Shown: positions 26,466-36,296, counted from the first letter of the stretch. The stretch: DNA of 64,000 nt from an uncultured Polaribacter sp. (GCA_943788865.1 CALSRX010000002.1:248001-312000); one strand, 5' to 3'. Notes: generated by a model from the sequence alone, not told the origin. Translations and numbers: made by a program.

Positions 26466-28217
26466 ATGCGAAAAATTGTATTAACACTTTGCTTTTGTAC
26501 TCTAAGTACACTTGTAATTGCTCAAACCAACAAAGCAAAAGACACTATAAAAACCGAAGTAATAAATGTGGTTACTTCTTATACACCTACTATTTCTGAT
26601 GCTTTTAAAATTAAAAAGAATCCAAAAATTCAATTGGGTTCAAAAACTCAAAAGAAGCAATTAAAATATCAGATCTTTTCTGCTCCGGTAGTTTCTACTT
26701 TTATCCCAAAAAGTGGTGTAGTTAAAGGACTTAATTTGGGTGTTAAAGAACGCATGTATAACAACTATTTAGCTGCTGGTTTTGGAAACAATTCAACTCC
26801 TTTTCTTGAAGCTTTTTTGCATCACACAACTCGATTTGAAAATGATTTCGGATTGTATGCAAAATACATTTCATCAGAAAACAGCATTGAATCAACTCCT
26901 TTAAACAGCAATTTCTCTAACTTAAGGTTTGGCGGATATTACAAACAAGAAGAACGAGATTTTTCTTGGAAAATAGAAGCAAATTACGAGCAAAATAAAT
27001 ACAATTGGTATGGATTACCTAGCTCTATCACGTTTTTACCTGCAACAATTACGGCTATAAATGAAGAGCAAACCTATCGTAATTTTGAAACAGCAGGTGA
27101 GCTTATTTTTGAAGATTCATTCATCAATTCTAGCAAAGTAAATCTTTCTTTTTTCTCTGACGGATGGTCGAGCAAGGAATTACAATTTGCTGTTGAACCA
27201 CAGTTTAAAATTTCATTAAAAGGTATTGGAAGAAAATTAAACGACTTAATTCTAGACACTTCTTTTGATTATTTGAATGGGGAGTTTGCACAATCATATA
27301 GTGCTACCACAAAAGTAGAACACAGTTTTTTTACGGTTGGTCTTGCTCCAAAATACAATTTTGAATACAATGACTTTACTTTTAGAATTGGGGCAAAACT
27401 CTACTATACTTCAGATTTAGAAAATAAAACAAGTCAAGTTTTTGTGTATCCAGATATCAATATCAATTATCCTTTAGTAGAAAACCATGTAAATGCTTTT
27501 ATAGGTGCTGGCGGGGATTTAAAAACAAATACGTACAAGAATTTTAGCGAAGAAAACCCATACATTTCTCCTACACAGTTCATCACTCAAACCAATAAAA
27601 AATATGAATTTTTTGGTGGGTTAAACGGAAAATTAACTCCAACTACAAGCTATAACATAAAAGCAAGTTATAGCAATGAAGACGACAAAGCTTTGTTTTT
27701 AAGAAACAATTCTAAATCAAACGGCACAAATACAACTGGTTTGTTGGGATATGAATACGGAAATTCTTTTTCTGTGGTCTATGATGACATTAAAACTCTT
27801 TCTTTTTTCGGAGAGTTTACGGTAGACGTGAGTAGAAATTTAGTAATAGGTGCAAGCGGAGAGTTTAATTCGTACACATTAACCAATCAAGCTGAAGCAT
27901 GGAATTTACCAACAACAAATGTGCAACTATTCGGAAATTACAAAACGGATAAATGGTATGCAGGGGCTAATATATTTGTGGTTTCTGAACGAAATGATGT
28001 TACCTATAGCGCTACGTATCCTTCTTCAATAAACGGAATACAAACCTTAAAATCGTTTGTTGATTTGAATATCAATGGAGGCTATCATTTTAATGATAAA
28101 TTTTCTGCTTTCTTAAAAATGAATAATGTCTTAAATTCTGACTACCAAAGCTTTAGCAATTTTAATGTGCAAGGTTTTCAAGTGTTGGCGGGAATCAGTT
28201 ATAAATTTGATTTTTGA
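26466..28217 (+). CDS. Outer-membrane beta-barrel protein, TonB-receptor-like
   Basis: A 583-residue protein with a signal peptide (MRKIVLTLCFCTLSTLVIA) and a short N-terminal segment (TEVINVVTSYTPTISDAFK). From about residue 95 there are alternating amphipathic strands with aromatic girdles, and the C-terminal strand ends in FQVLAGISYKFDF with a terminal Phe, as expected for barrel insertion. It resembles the barrel of TonB-dependent receptors but no classical plug is visible. It is co-transcribed with the TPR protein 13 bp upstream. Confidence 0.78.
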   Translation: MRKIVLTLCFCTLSTLVIAQTNKAKDTIKTEVINVVTSYTPTISDAFKIKKNPKIQLGSKTQKKQLKYQIFSAPVVSTFIPKSGVVKGLNLGVKERMYNNYLAAGFGNNSTPFLEAFLHHTTRFENDFGLYAKYISSENSIESTPLNSNFSNLRFGGYYKQEERDFSWKIEANYEQNKYNWYGLPSSITFLPATITAINEEQTYRNFETAGELIFEDSFINSSKVNLSFFSDGWSSKELQFAVEPQFKISLKGIGRKLNDLILDTSFDYLNGEFAQSYSATTKVEHSFFTVGLAPKYNFEYNDFTFRIGAKLYYTSDLENKTSQVFVYPDININYPLVENHVNAFIGAGGDLKTNTYKNFSEENPYISPTQFITQTNKKYEFFGGLNGKLTPTTSYNIKASYSNEDDKALFLRNNSKSNGTNTTGLLGYEYGNSFSVVYDDIKTLSFFGEFTVDVSRNLVIGASGEFNSYTLTNQAEAWNLPTTNVQLFGNYKTDKWYAGANIFVVSERNDVTYSATYPSSINGIQTLKSFVDLNINGGYHFNDKFSAFLKMNNVLNSDYQSFSNFNVQGFQVLAGISYKFDF

Positions 28218-28273
28218 TAACAGCACCAAAGGTCTAAATTTATTTCAGCATCTTAGATTAAAGTAAAAAAGAT

Positions 28274-28699
28274 ATGAATAGAAATACTAAAAAATTACAA
28301 CCTTTAAAAAAACTCTTTTTATTAACTTTAATAATAGCTTTTAGTAGTTGTTTTTCTCAAAAGATAAATAAAACCGAAAAGAGTTATATTATTACTAAAT
28401 ATAAATCTAAAGACAAGAATTCTTGGTATTTAAATTTAGAAACATTTGAATATGAAAATAGAACCAAGAGATTTTATTCTGTTTATCATATTAATAATGT
28501 AGTTTTCAGTGATCATGATCTTAAACCATTAAATCCGTCTGTAATAAGAGGGGAATTTAAAATCAATGCTGGTGCTATTGGCAAAGAGTGGATTAATGGT
28601 CCTAAATTTGTTTTACAAAGAGGAGACTCTATTAATATTCGTTTTTACCTTAAAGATTCTGATGAAGTCTTTGAAGAACATCCTGTTATTAAAAATTAA
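28274..28699 (+). CDS. Hypothetical lipoprotein
   Basis: A 141-residue protein with a basic start (MNRNTKKLQPLKKLF), a hydrophobic stretch and an AFSSC lipobox with the Cys at about residue 26. The mature part is charged and strand-rich (YSVYHINNVVFSDHDL, then KFVLQRGDSINIRFYL). I do not recognise a family. It is followed by a strong terminator and precedes the next lipoprotein hydrolase. Confidence 0.65.
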   Translation: MNRNTKKLQPLKKLFLLTLIIAFSSCFSQKINKTEKSYIITKYKSKDKNSWYLNLETFEYENRTKRFYSVYHINNVVFSDHDLKPLNPSVIRGEFKINAGAIGKEWINGPKFVLQRGDSINIRFYLKDSDEVFEEHPVIKN

Positions 28700-28702
28700 A
28701 TA

Positions 28703-28737
28703 AAAGAAAGCCTATCTTTTAAATAGGCTTTCTTTTT
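28703..28737 (+). terminator. Intrinsic terminator
   Basis: AAAGAAAGCCTAT (28703-28715) pairs with ATAGGCTTTCTTT (28723-28735), followed by T's. It ends the transcript of the hypothetical lipoprotein. Confidence 0.85.
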
Positions 28738-28783
28738 GTCATTGATTTTATGTAGATTTATGCACTTTATAAAACGACAACCA

Positions 28784-30217
28784 ATGAAAAAACTATCCAT
28801 CCTTTTTCTTTTTGCAATTTTAGTAGTTGCATGTAATGGAAAAAATGAAACTAAAACAACTTCAAACGAATTAACAGCTGCAGAAAAAACAGATGCTGCA
28901 AACATTAGAAAAATATTTGACAACGCCTTGTTAAATGGGAAGTCTTACGAATGGCTTCGCGATTTAACATCAAATGTTGGTGGAAGATTATCTGGTTCTC
29001 CAGAAGCAGCAATGGCTGTAAAGTGGGGAGAACGCGTTATGAAAGAAGCTGGCTTAGACTCTGTTTGGCTTCAACCAGCTATGGTGCCTCATTGGGTTCG
29101 AGGAGAAAAAGAAGTTTCTTATTTTGTTTCTAACGGAAAGAAAGTTGATATGGCTGTTTGTGCTTTAGGTAGCTCTATAGGAACTCCAGACAAAGGTGTT
29201 TTTGCTGAAGTTATTGAAGTATTTAGCCTAAAAGAAGCTGAGGCTCTAGGAGACAAAGCAAAAGGAAAAATCATCTTTTACAACAGACCTTTTGACAACA
29301 CTTTAATCAATACTTTTAGTGCGTATGGTGGCTGTGTAGACCAAAGAGGAAGCGGTGCTGCAACTGTAGGTAAATTTGGTGCGTTGGCTGTAATTGTTCG
29401 TTCGATGACCAACAATATTGATGATTATCCTCACACAGGAACCATGCGCTATGGAGATATTCCAGAAAGCGAATACATTCCTGGTGCTGCAATTAGCACA
29501 TTGGCTGCAGAAAATTTAAGCAAAAGCTTAAAAGAAGACCCGAAGCTTAAAGTGTATTTAAGACAGACTTCTAAAAACTTACCAAAAGAAAAATCATTCA
29601 ACGTAATTGGCGAAATCAGAGGTTCAGAAAGTCCTGAAAAAATTATTGTTGTGGGTGGACATTTAGATTCTTGGGATTTAGGTGATGGCGCTCATGATGA
29701 CGGAACTGGAATCGTACAGTCTTTAGAAGTATTGCATATTTTAAAAACAAACAACATCAAACTTAAAAATACCATCCGTGTGGTTTTCTTTATGGATGAA
29801 GAGCAAGGTGGTGGCGGAGCAGATGCTTATGCAGATGCTGTAAAAACAACCAAAGAAATTCATATTGGCGGATTAGAATCTGATGCAGGTGGTCATACAC
29901 CAAGAGGATTTACCATCGATGCAAATGCTTCAAATACAGAGTTGTTAAAAAGCTGGAAAAAGTTATTAGCTCCTTATGGTTTACACGACATAAATAAAGG
30001 TGGAAGCGGTGCAGATATCAGTCCGCTTAAATCTGAAGGAACAACCTTGGTTGGATATCGTCCAGATCCACAACGCTATTTTGATTATCATCATGCAGCT
30101 ACAGATACATTTGACAAAGTAAACAAACGTGAGCTTGAATTAGGAAGTGCTTCTATGGCAAGTATGATTTATTTGATGGATAAATATTTGTACAACAATA
30201 CACCAATCAAACAATAA
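28784..30217 (+). CDS. M28 family metallopeptidase, carboxypeptidase Q-like lipoprotein
   Basis: A 477-residue secreted zinc peptidase. The chosen start, ATG 28784, gives a lipoprotein signal (MKKLSILFLFAILVVAC); the longer frame from TTG 28736 would put residues before the signal. A protease-associated-like segment is followed by the catalytic domain with IVVGGHLDSWDLGDGAHDDGTG (His and bridging Asp), FFMDEEQGGGGADAY (Glu pair), ESDAGGHTPRG and the HHAATDTFDKV His near the C terminus. This resembles plasma glutamate carboxypeptidase, so it likely releases C- or N-terminal amino acids from dipeptides in the periplasm. The next gene starts 4 bp later. Confidence 0.88.
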   Translation: MKKLSILFLFAILVVACNGKNETKTTSNELTAAEKTDAANIRKIFDNALLNGKSYEWLRDLTSNVGGRLSGSPEAAMAVKWGERVMKEAGLDSVWLQPAMVPHWVRGEKEVSYFVSNGKKVDMAVCALGSSIGTPDKGVFAEVIEVFSLKEAEALGDKAKGKIIFYNRPFDNTLINTFSAYGGCVDQRGSGAATVGKFGALAVIVRSMTNNIDDYPHTGTMRYGDIPESEYIPGAAISTLAAENLSKSLKEDPKLKVYLRQTSKNLPKEKSFNVIGEIRGSESPEKIIVVGGHLDSWDLGDGAHDDGTGIVQSLEVLHILKTNNIKLKNTIRVVFFMDEEQGGGGADAYADAVKTTKEIHIGGLESDAGGHTPRGFTIDANASNTELLKSWKKLLAPYGLHDINKGGSGADISPLKSEGTTLVGYRPDPQRYFDYHHAATDTFDKVNKRELELGSASMASMIYLMDKYLYNNTPIKQ

Positions 30218-30221
30218 TAGC

Positions 30222-31844
30222 ATGAAGAAAATCATTTTATCACTTAGTATTATTGCTCTTTTTACAGCCTGTAAGCAACAAGAAAAAGCAGATTTTATTG
30301 TAATCAATGCAAATGCCTACACTGTAAATAACAATTTTGACAAAGCTGAAAGTTTTGCTGTAAAGGACGGAAAATTTATTGCTGTTGGAACCAATGACGA
30401 AATTCAATCTAACTACGCAACTTTAAAAACTATAGATGTAAAGAACCAAACGGTTGTTCCTGGTTTTATTGATGCACATTGTCATTTTTTCGGATTGGGA
30501 TTAAGCTTACAACAAGTAGATTTAAGAGGCACTCAGAGCTATGATGAGATTTTAGAAAAACTTGCGGCATTTAAAAAAGAAAAAAATGCGGATTATATAA
30601 CGGGTCGTGGTTGGGATCAAAATGATTGGGAGGTAAAAGTATTTCCTACAAAGGAAAAATTAGACAAACTTTTTCCGAATACCCCAGTTGCTATCAGAAG
30701 AGTTGATGGACATGCCTTGTTAGTAAATGAAGCCGCTTTAAAATACTCTGGATTGTCAAGTACTAAATTCCCAGAAAAAGTAACTGGAGGAGAATTCATC
30801 CAGAAAAACGGAAAATTGACTGGTGTTTTAATTGACGCTGCGATGGGGTATATTAAAACTCCTAACACAACAAAAAAGGAATCTATCCAAGGATTGTTGG
30901 ATGCACAGAAAGTATCATTTAGCTATGGCCTTACAACCGTTAACGATGCCGGAGTTGGAAAATCTACGATCGATTTAATGGATAGCTTACAAAAAACAGG
31001 CGATTTAAAAATGAGAATATACGCTATGGTTTCTGTAAGTCAGAAAAATTTAGATTACTTTATTACGAAAGGAATTATCAAAACAGACCACTTAAATGTC
31101 CGTTCGTTTAAAGTTTATGGCGATGGCGCTTTAGGTTCTCGTGGAGCAGCAATGCGTAAATCGTATAGCGATAGAGAGCATCATTTTGGAGCCATGATTT
31201 TTGACCCAAAAAGATATACCGAAATTGCAAATCAAATTGCAAAATCAGATTATCAGATGAACACACACGCTATTGGAGATTCTGCAAATACGCATATTTT
31301 AAAAACTTACAAAGCAGCTTTAGAAGGACAAAAAGACAGACGTTGGAAAATTGAGCATGCTCAAATTATTTCTCCAGAAGATTTTGATTTGTTCAACAAC
31401 ATCGTTCCTTCTGTTCAGCCAACACATGCCACTTCAGATATGTATTGGGCAGAAACCAGAATTGGAAAAGACCGTATGAAAGGTGCATATGCATTTAAAG
31501 ATTTATTAAACAAATACGGGAGTGTAGCATTGGGTACTGATTTCCCGGTAGAAAAAGTAAGTCCATTTTTAACATTCTCTTCAGCGGTAACAAGACAAGA
31601 TACTGAAGGATATCCTGCAGGTGGATTTCAAATGGAAAATGCATTAACAAGAGAAGAAACTTTACGTGGAATGACGATTTGGGCAGCACATTCTAACTTT
31701 GAAGAAAACGAAAAAGGAAGTATTGAAGTGGGTAAGTTTGCAGATTTTATCATCCTAAACCAAAACATCATGGAAGTTGATGGAAGCAAATTGCATGAAA
31801 CCAAAGTAATTTCTACCTATGTGAATGGAGAGAAGGTTTATTAA
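30222..31844 (+). CDS. Amidohydrolase family protein, lipoprotein
   Basis: A 540-residue metal-dependent hydrolase of the YtcJ-like amidohydrolase group with a lipoprotein signal (MKKIILSLSIIALFTAC). Metal ligands: DAHCHFFGLG near residue 85 (HxH), MNTHAIGDSA near 348, KIEHAQII near 378, and the Asp of ALGTDFPVEKV near 438. The ending (GKFADFIILNQNIMEV) fits the composite beta-sandwich of the family. The substrate, an amide or ester, is unknown. It is 4 bp from the M28 peptidase, suggesting shared peptide catabolism, and ends at a palindromic terminator. Confidence 0.87.
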   Translation: MKKIILSLSIIALFTACKQQEKADFIVINANAYTVNNNFDKAESFAVKDGKFIAVGTNDEIQSNYATLKTIDVKNQTVVPGFIDAHCHFFGLGLSLQQVDLRGTQSYDEILEKLAAFKKEKNADYITGRGWDQNDWEVKVFPTKEKLDKLFPNTPVAIRRVDGHALLVNEAALKYSGLSSTKFPEKVTGGEFIQKNGKLTGVLIDAAMGYIKTPNTTKKESIQGLLDAQKVSFSYGLTTVNDAGVGKSTIDLMDSLQKTGDLKMRIYAMVSVSQKNLDYFITKGIIKTDHLNVRSFKVYGDGALGSRGAAMRKSYSDREHHFGAMIFDPKRYTEIANQIAKSDYQMNTHAIGDSANTHILKTYKAALEGQKDRRWKIEHAQIISPEDFDLFNNIVPSVQPTHATSDMYWAETRIGKDRMKGAYAFKDLLNKYGSVALGTDFPVEKVSPFLTFSSAVTRQDTEGYPAGGFQMENALTREETLRGMTIWAAHSNFEENEKGSIEVGKFADFIILNQNIMEVDGSKLHETKVISTYVNGEKVY

Positions 31845-31864
31845 ACTTCTTTAACATAAATCAT

Positions 31865-31895
31865 AAAAAAGCGAACCAATTGGTTCGCTTTTTTG
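31865..31895 (+). terminator. Intrinsic terminator, GCGAACC hairpin
   Basis: GCGAACCAATTGGTTCGC is fully self-complementary and is flanked by A6 and T6 runs. A related copy, GGCAAACCAATTGGTTTGCC, lies at 32159-32190. Confidence 0.8.
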
Positions 31896-32089
31896 TTTTA
31901 TTGCTTATTCTTTTCCATTGATGAAAAGAATCAAAAATCTAGACTTGTCTCTTCATCGGTCAATTCATTTTTTAGCTTCTAAAAGAAATGAAAAGCATTT
32001 CTTTTTACGAATCTTTCAAAAGTTTGACACTCGACTGCAGAGACTATGTCAGTTTAGGCTTCAATCCTATAAATAATACATCTATACTT
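31896..32089. other. Non-coding spacer without an identifiable gene
   Basis: Part of a 420-bp gap between the amidohydrolase and the S41 protease. No open frame or RNA signature is visible. The text around 31915-32040 has the look of degenerate repeated intergenic sequence rather than a gene. The remainder of the gap holds a half-size palindrome, a second terminator-like hairpin and a GTAATT-to-AATGAC element listed separately. Confidence 0.5.
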
Positions 32090-32118
32090 GTCATTCCTGC
32101 GCAGGCAGGAATCTCATT
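32090..32118. repeat. Palindromic element, half size (GTCATTCCTGC type)
   Basis: GTCATTCCTGC followed by GCAGGCAGGAATC forms one hairpin arm of the element family with GTCATT/AATGAC ends. The second arm is missing here. Confidence 0.7.
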
Positions 32119-32158
32119 ATTAAGCTTTTTTGCTGTGTTTAAATGAAGCGAACCCCTA

Positions 32159-32190
32159 AAAAAAGGCAAACCAATTGGTTTGCCTTTTTT
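32159..32190. terminator. Terminator-like palindrome (GGCAAACC)
   Basis: GGCAAACCAATTGGTTTGCC with A6 before and T6 after. It could stop the minus-strand S41 transcript or read-through from the plus side; the core CAATTG region is shared with the hairpin at 31865-31895. Confidence 0.65.
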
Positions 32191-32201
32191 ATTTCACATA
32201 T

Positions 32202-32262
32202 GTAATTTCGACTGTAATGGAGGAATCTCATTATATAGATTTCTCGACAAGCTCGAAATGAC
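32202..32262. repeat. Palindromic element (TTTCGA type)
   Basis: Begins GTAATTTCGA and ends TCGAAATGAC, with GGAATC and AGATTTC as inner arms around an AT-rich centre. It belongs with copies at 37980 and 63292 and ends 3 bp from the S41 stop. Confidence 0.65.
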
Positions 32263-32264
32263 AG

Positions 32265-35200
32265 TTACTTCATTCCTTGCAATAACACCTCAACTGCTTT
32301 TTTCAATTGATCATCTTCTCCTCTAGCTTTCCAACCAGGTTTATTCGCAACGATATAATCTGGTACTGCTGGTCCGTGCTCCATATTCATTCCAGATTCT
32401 TTTACATACCATGCTCTAAACGGCATACGAATAGCTCCGTTTTGTAATCTGTGACTTCCTGTAGAAATTACTGCTCCAAAAGTTGGTTGTCCTACTAGTT
32501 TACCTAATTTAAAACTCTTAAATGCATGTGCAAAAATCTCAGCATTCGAATAACTGTTTTCATTTGCCAATGCTACTAATGGCTTTGTATTTACCGATAA
32601 AATAGCTCTTTCGTTGTATGGATAATTATTCGAGTATTTTTTGTTATCACGCTGTAAATTATTGGTTGCTCCTCTAGGAACTGTGTATGCATGTTGTTGT
32701 GTGGTTAATACCGTCATCACACGATCTGTAGTCCAACCACCACCATTGTAACGCACATCGATAACAATTCCTTTTTTACCATAACCACTTGCTTTTAATT
32801 CACGCTCAAAACGTTCAAAGCTCGGTAAATTCATTCCTTGAATATGTATGTATCCTAATTGTCCGTTAGAAAATTTATCTACTAACTTTTTACGAGAATT
32901 GATCCATTCTTCATAACGCAGCTGACTCATTTTTCTTGTAGATTCTGTTCTTACTACAACTTCTTTATCACCACCAATAGTCAATAAAACTTCATTTCCT
33001 GAAGTGTTTTTTAACAAGCTGTAGAAATTGGTGTCAAAATAAATTCGTTTTCCATTTACTGCAGTTATCACATCACCAACTTGTAAAGAAACATTGGTTT
33101 TTGTTGCAGCAGAATTTGGTAAAATATAATTAATTCGAACTCCGTTTCTAATATTGGTTACATCCAACCCTAACAAACCAACTCTATCGCTAGAAACTTC
33201 TTCTGGATTAGACCCATTATATCCCATATGACTGGCGTTTAACTGCCCTAACATATTGTTAAACATAAAAGTATAGTCTTGTTTTGCTTTTGCTGACAAT
33301 ACCCAAGGGCGGTATTTTTTTACAATACTACTCCAGTTATATCCATGAAATTTAGGATCGTAAAATCCGGCAGTAATCGCTCTAACTCCTTCTTCAAATA
33401 TTTGTTCATTCAATTTATTAAAATCTGTTGTATAGGTAGCAGAGTGTGAAAAAGAAGCTACTTTATTTGATTTTAAATTCAATGATTTTAATCTCCCTCG
33501 AGAAGCATAATACAAAGTTCCTTTATTTAAACTCGTTGCTCCAACATTAGAAACTCCTTTGATTGGTGTTGGTACTCCTCCTGTTAATTTTACAGCATAA
33601 AAACCATTTTGGTTTGTTGCCGGGTTTGTTGCAGAAATATAAATACTTTCACTGTCTGCGCTAAACATAGCTCCAAACTCATTTCCTGCCCAGCTTGTAA
33701 GTTGTACCAAACGATCAAAAATCCTATCCACATCAATTTTTACAACAACTTCTTTCTTTTCTTTTTTAGCTTTAGGGTCTATTTTAGGCTGGTAATAATC
33801 TCCTTCCTTAAAGTCTGTTCGTGTTTTTTCCCAATCTGATTTTTGCAACCAAACCATCCAAGCATCAAAATTAATTCCGCCTCTATCTCCTGCTCTGTTA
33901 GATACAAATGAAAGCTTCTTTCCGTCTGGACTCCAAACTGGATTCACATCAGATCTTGGATGCATAGAAACGTTTATTTTAGTTTCAGGGTTTGCTACTG
34001 ACTGAATATAAATTTCGCTATCAAAATCTAAATCTTCTTGAGAATATGCGATGTATTTACTATCTGGACTCCAGCTAACTCCTTCTGCAGCAGCCCAAGT
34101 GTCAGTGTAACTTTTAATGTTGTTGATCGCCCCCTCTTTTACATCTGCAATAACCAATTGGCTTCTACCAATTCTATAAGAGATCTTTTTTCTATCAGGA
34201 GAAAGTAAGGGTTCAAAAACATCTATTTTACTTTTTGTCAACTGAGTTACTTTTGTTTTTAAGCTTCTGCTTAAGTTAACATTTTCATCTGTAGAAACCA
34301 CTTTAAACAATTCATTTTGCCCGTTTCTATCTGATAAAAACCCTAATGTGTTGTCATCAATCCAAAAAGGATTGTCATCTCTAAACGGATGATTGCTTAC
34401 ATTGTTTGTGCTTGTTTTATCTTTATTATTTTCTTTTACAAAAATTTCTCCGTTGATACTTAATGCAATTAATTTTCCGTTCGGAGAAACACTAAGATCG
34501 CCTATTCCGTTTGAAACTGTTTTTGTTTCTTCCAATTCAAAACGATTGTCTGTAGCAATATTTACATTTACTTTTTGTGTAGAACCATTTTGTAATTTAA
34601 ACGTATCTATTCCGCTATTATACACAATGGTTCCATTGTTACTCACTGAATATGACCAAACTCCATTTGTGTTCAACTTTGTTAAACGCTGGGCTTTTCC
34701 AGTAGATGAACCATCCGCATTTACCGTTGTTTTATAAATATTATATCGACCACTTTCTGCACCAACATAATACAAATTGTTGTTTGCATCCCACAATGGT
34801 GTATGATCATTTTTATTACTCGTAGTAATTTGATAATATTTTTTTGTTTTCAAATTATAAATCCAAACATCTCTTTGCGCCGGACCGCTATAATCTTCTC
34901 TCGAAATTCTACATGCACCTTTTACAAAAGCAACCAAATCTCCGTTTGGTGAAATCACAGCCTGACTTCCTAAAGCAGTCATAAAACGTTTTGGAGTTTC
35001 TCCTTTTTCGCTAATACTATAAATTTCTGGATCCCATTCAGGCCCTTTATAAACTCTATTAGTAGTGAATAAAATATCTCCATTTGAATTCCATTGCGAT
35101 GGTGTATCTGTAGTCGGAAAATAGGTGAGTTGCGTTGGAATACCACCACTTACATTGGTTGTAAAAATGTTTACACTTCCTCTTCTGTTAGAGGTAAAAG

Positions 35201-35432
35201 CAAGTTGATTTCCTTTTGCGTTCCATACAGGATCACTTTCATATCCCTGATGAATGGTTAACCTTTTCGATTGATTGTTAGAAAAATTGTACACCCAAAT
35301 ATCTCCTTGAAAACTAAATGCCATTTGGCTAGCATCTGGACTGATTGAGGGTTTACGAATAAATGTGTTTTGAGCAATTAGCAATCCACAATTAAGAAAG
35401 ATTGCTAAAAAAAATAAAGTCTTTTTAGTCAT
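32265..35432 (-). CDS. Tricorn-like S41 family protease
   Basis: A 1055-residue exported protease with a signal peptide (MTKKTLFFLAIFLNCGLLIA). The first two thirds are beta-propeller blades of the TolB/tricorn kind (PSISPDASQMAFSFQGDIWV; SDVNPVWSPDGKKLSFVSNR). The C-terminal third has a PDZ domain (GLLGLDVTNIRNGVRINYIL) and an S41 catalytic domain, with the nucleophile Ser in NENSYSNAEIFAHAF and the GQPTFGAVISTGS motif. It should degrade peptides in the periplasm, which fits the two peptidase-like neighbours upstream on the other strand. It is transcribed convergently toward the amidohydrolase. Confidence 0.9.
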   Translation of the reverse strand: MTKKTLFFLAIFLNCGLLIAQNTFIRKPSISPDASQMAFSFQGDIWVYNFSNNQSKRLTIHQGYESDPVWNAKGNQLAFTSNRRGSVNIFTTNVSGGIPTQLTYFPTTDTPSQWNSNGDILFTTNRVYKGPEWDPEIYSISEKGETPKRFMTALGSQAVISPNGDLVAFVKGACRISREDYSGPAQRDVWIYNLKTKKYYQITTSNKNDHTPLWDANNNLYYVGAESGRYNIYKTTVNADGSSTGKAQRLTKLNTNGVWSYSVSNNGTIVYNSGIDTFKLQNGSTQKVNVNIATDNRFELEETKTVSNGIGDLSVSPNGKLIALSINGEIFVKENNKDKTSTNNVSNHPFRDDNPFWIDDNTLGFLSDRNGQNELFKVVSTDENVNLSRSLKTKVTQLTKSKIDVFEPLLSPDRKKISYRIGRSQLVIADVKEGAINNIKSYTDTWAAAEGVSWSPDSKYIAYSQEDLDFDSEIYIQSVANPETKINVSMHPRSDVNPVWSPDGKKLSFVSNRAGDRGGINFDAWMVWLQKSDWEKTRTDFKEGDYYQPKIDPKAKKEKKEVVVKIDVDRIFDRLVQLTSWAGNEFGAMFSADSESIYISATNPATNQNGFYAVKLTGGVPTPIKGVSNVGATSLNKGTLYYASRGRLKSLNLKSNKVASFSHSATYTTDFNKLNEQIFEEGVRAITAGFYDPKFHGYNWSSIVKKYRPWVLSAKAKQDYTFMFNNMLGQLNASHMGYNGSNPEEVSSDRVGLLGLDVTNIRNGVRINYILPNSAATKTNVSLQVGDVITAVNGKRIYFDTNFYSLLKNTSGNEVLLTIGGDKEVVVRTESTRKMSQLRYEEWINSRKKLVDKFSNGQLGYIHIQGMNLPSFERFERELKASGYGKKGIVIDVRYNGGGWTTDRVMTVLTTQQHAYTVPRGATNNLQRDNKKYSNNYPYNERAILSVNTKPLVALANENSYSNAEIFAHAFKSFKLGKLVGQPTFGAVISTGSHRLQNGAIRMPFRAWYVKESGMNMEHGPAVPDYIVANKPGWKARGEDDQLKKAVEVLLQGMK

Positions 35433-35518
35433 TTTGTAAAGTTTAGAGCTACTAAAATAAACTTTATAATTTTAATTTCTAAATTCTACAAATCCTTTAA
35501 CTTTCTTTTAGGGGTTTG

Positions 35519-36283
35519 TTAACTTTTAAGAGGATCGATAAATTGTGCTATATTATCTGTTCCATGTATAGAAAGGTGTTTAATAAACGCAGATCCAATA
35601 ATGGCTCCACTTGCATAAATACAAGCTGTATTAAAAGTTTTTACATCTGAAATTCCGAATCCAATAATTAAATTGCTTTTTAAGTTCATCGATTTAATAC
35701 GTTCAAAATAATCGATTTGTTGTTTTGAAATTTCTCCTTTTGCCCCAGTAATGGAAGATGAGGCAACCACATACATAAAAGCTTCGGTGAATGCGTCTAT
35801 TTTTCTAATTCGTTCTTCAGAAGTATGTGGCGTAATTAAAAACACATTTGTCAAACCATATTTTTTGAATAATTGTTGATAATGATTTTCATATTCAATC
35901 ATTGGTAAATCAGGAAGAATCAACGTTTCTATTCCACAATCTACACAGGCTTGACAAAATTTATCTTCTCCATATTTCAACATTTGATTTAAATAGCCCA
36001 TTAAAACTAATGGAGTAGAATTCGTGTCTTTGATTGATTTTAATTGATCAAAAACGATGTCTAAATTCATTCCATTTTGCAACGCAACCTGACTACTATC
36101 TTGAATGGTTGGTCCATCTGCCAAAGGATCAGAATACGGCAATCCAACTTCTATAAAATCAACGTTGTTTTTACTTAATTCTGAAATAATTGCAGTCGTA
36201 TCATTTAAGTTTGGATACCCAGCAGTAAAGAAAATCGACAATAAATTCTTTTTCTCTTGAAATATGTTTTTTAATGTTTTCAT
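35519..36283 (-). CDS. trpA: Tryptophan synthase alpha subunit
   Basis: A 254-residue TIM-barrel enzyme that cleaves indole-3-glycerol phosphate to indole, which passes to TrpB. The catalytic Glu lies in FIEVGLPYSDPLADGPTIQ and the catalytic Asp in LILPDLPMIEY; the phosphate site is VASSSITGAKG and GFGISDV. I take the ATG at 36283 (MKTLKNIFQ). An upstream in-frame ATG at 36301 comes from the palindromic element between trpB and trpA and would add MTKKIN. It is the last gene of the trp operon. Confidence 0.95.
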   Translation of the reverse strand: MKTLKNIFQEKKNLLSIFFTAGYPNLNDTTAIISELSKNNVDFIEVGLPYSDPLADGPTIQDSSQVALQNGMNLDIVFDQLKSIKDTNSTPLVLMGYLNQMLKYGEDKFCQACVDCGIETLILPDLPMIEYENHYQQLFKKYGLTNVFLITPHTSEERIRKIDAFTEAFMYVVASSSITGAKGEISKQQIDYFERIKSMNLKSNLIIGFGISDVKTFNTACIYASGAIIGSAFIKHLSIHGTDNIAQFIDPLKS

Positions 36284-36296
36284 ATTTATTTTTTTT

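Noticed and set aside
28736..28783. Extended N terminus of the M28 peptidase from TTG 28736
   Set aside because: It would place 16 residues before an obvious lipoprotein signal and overlaps the terminator of the preceding gene.
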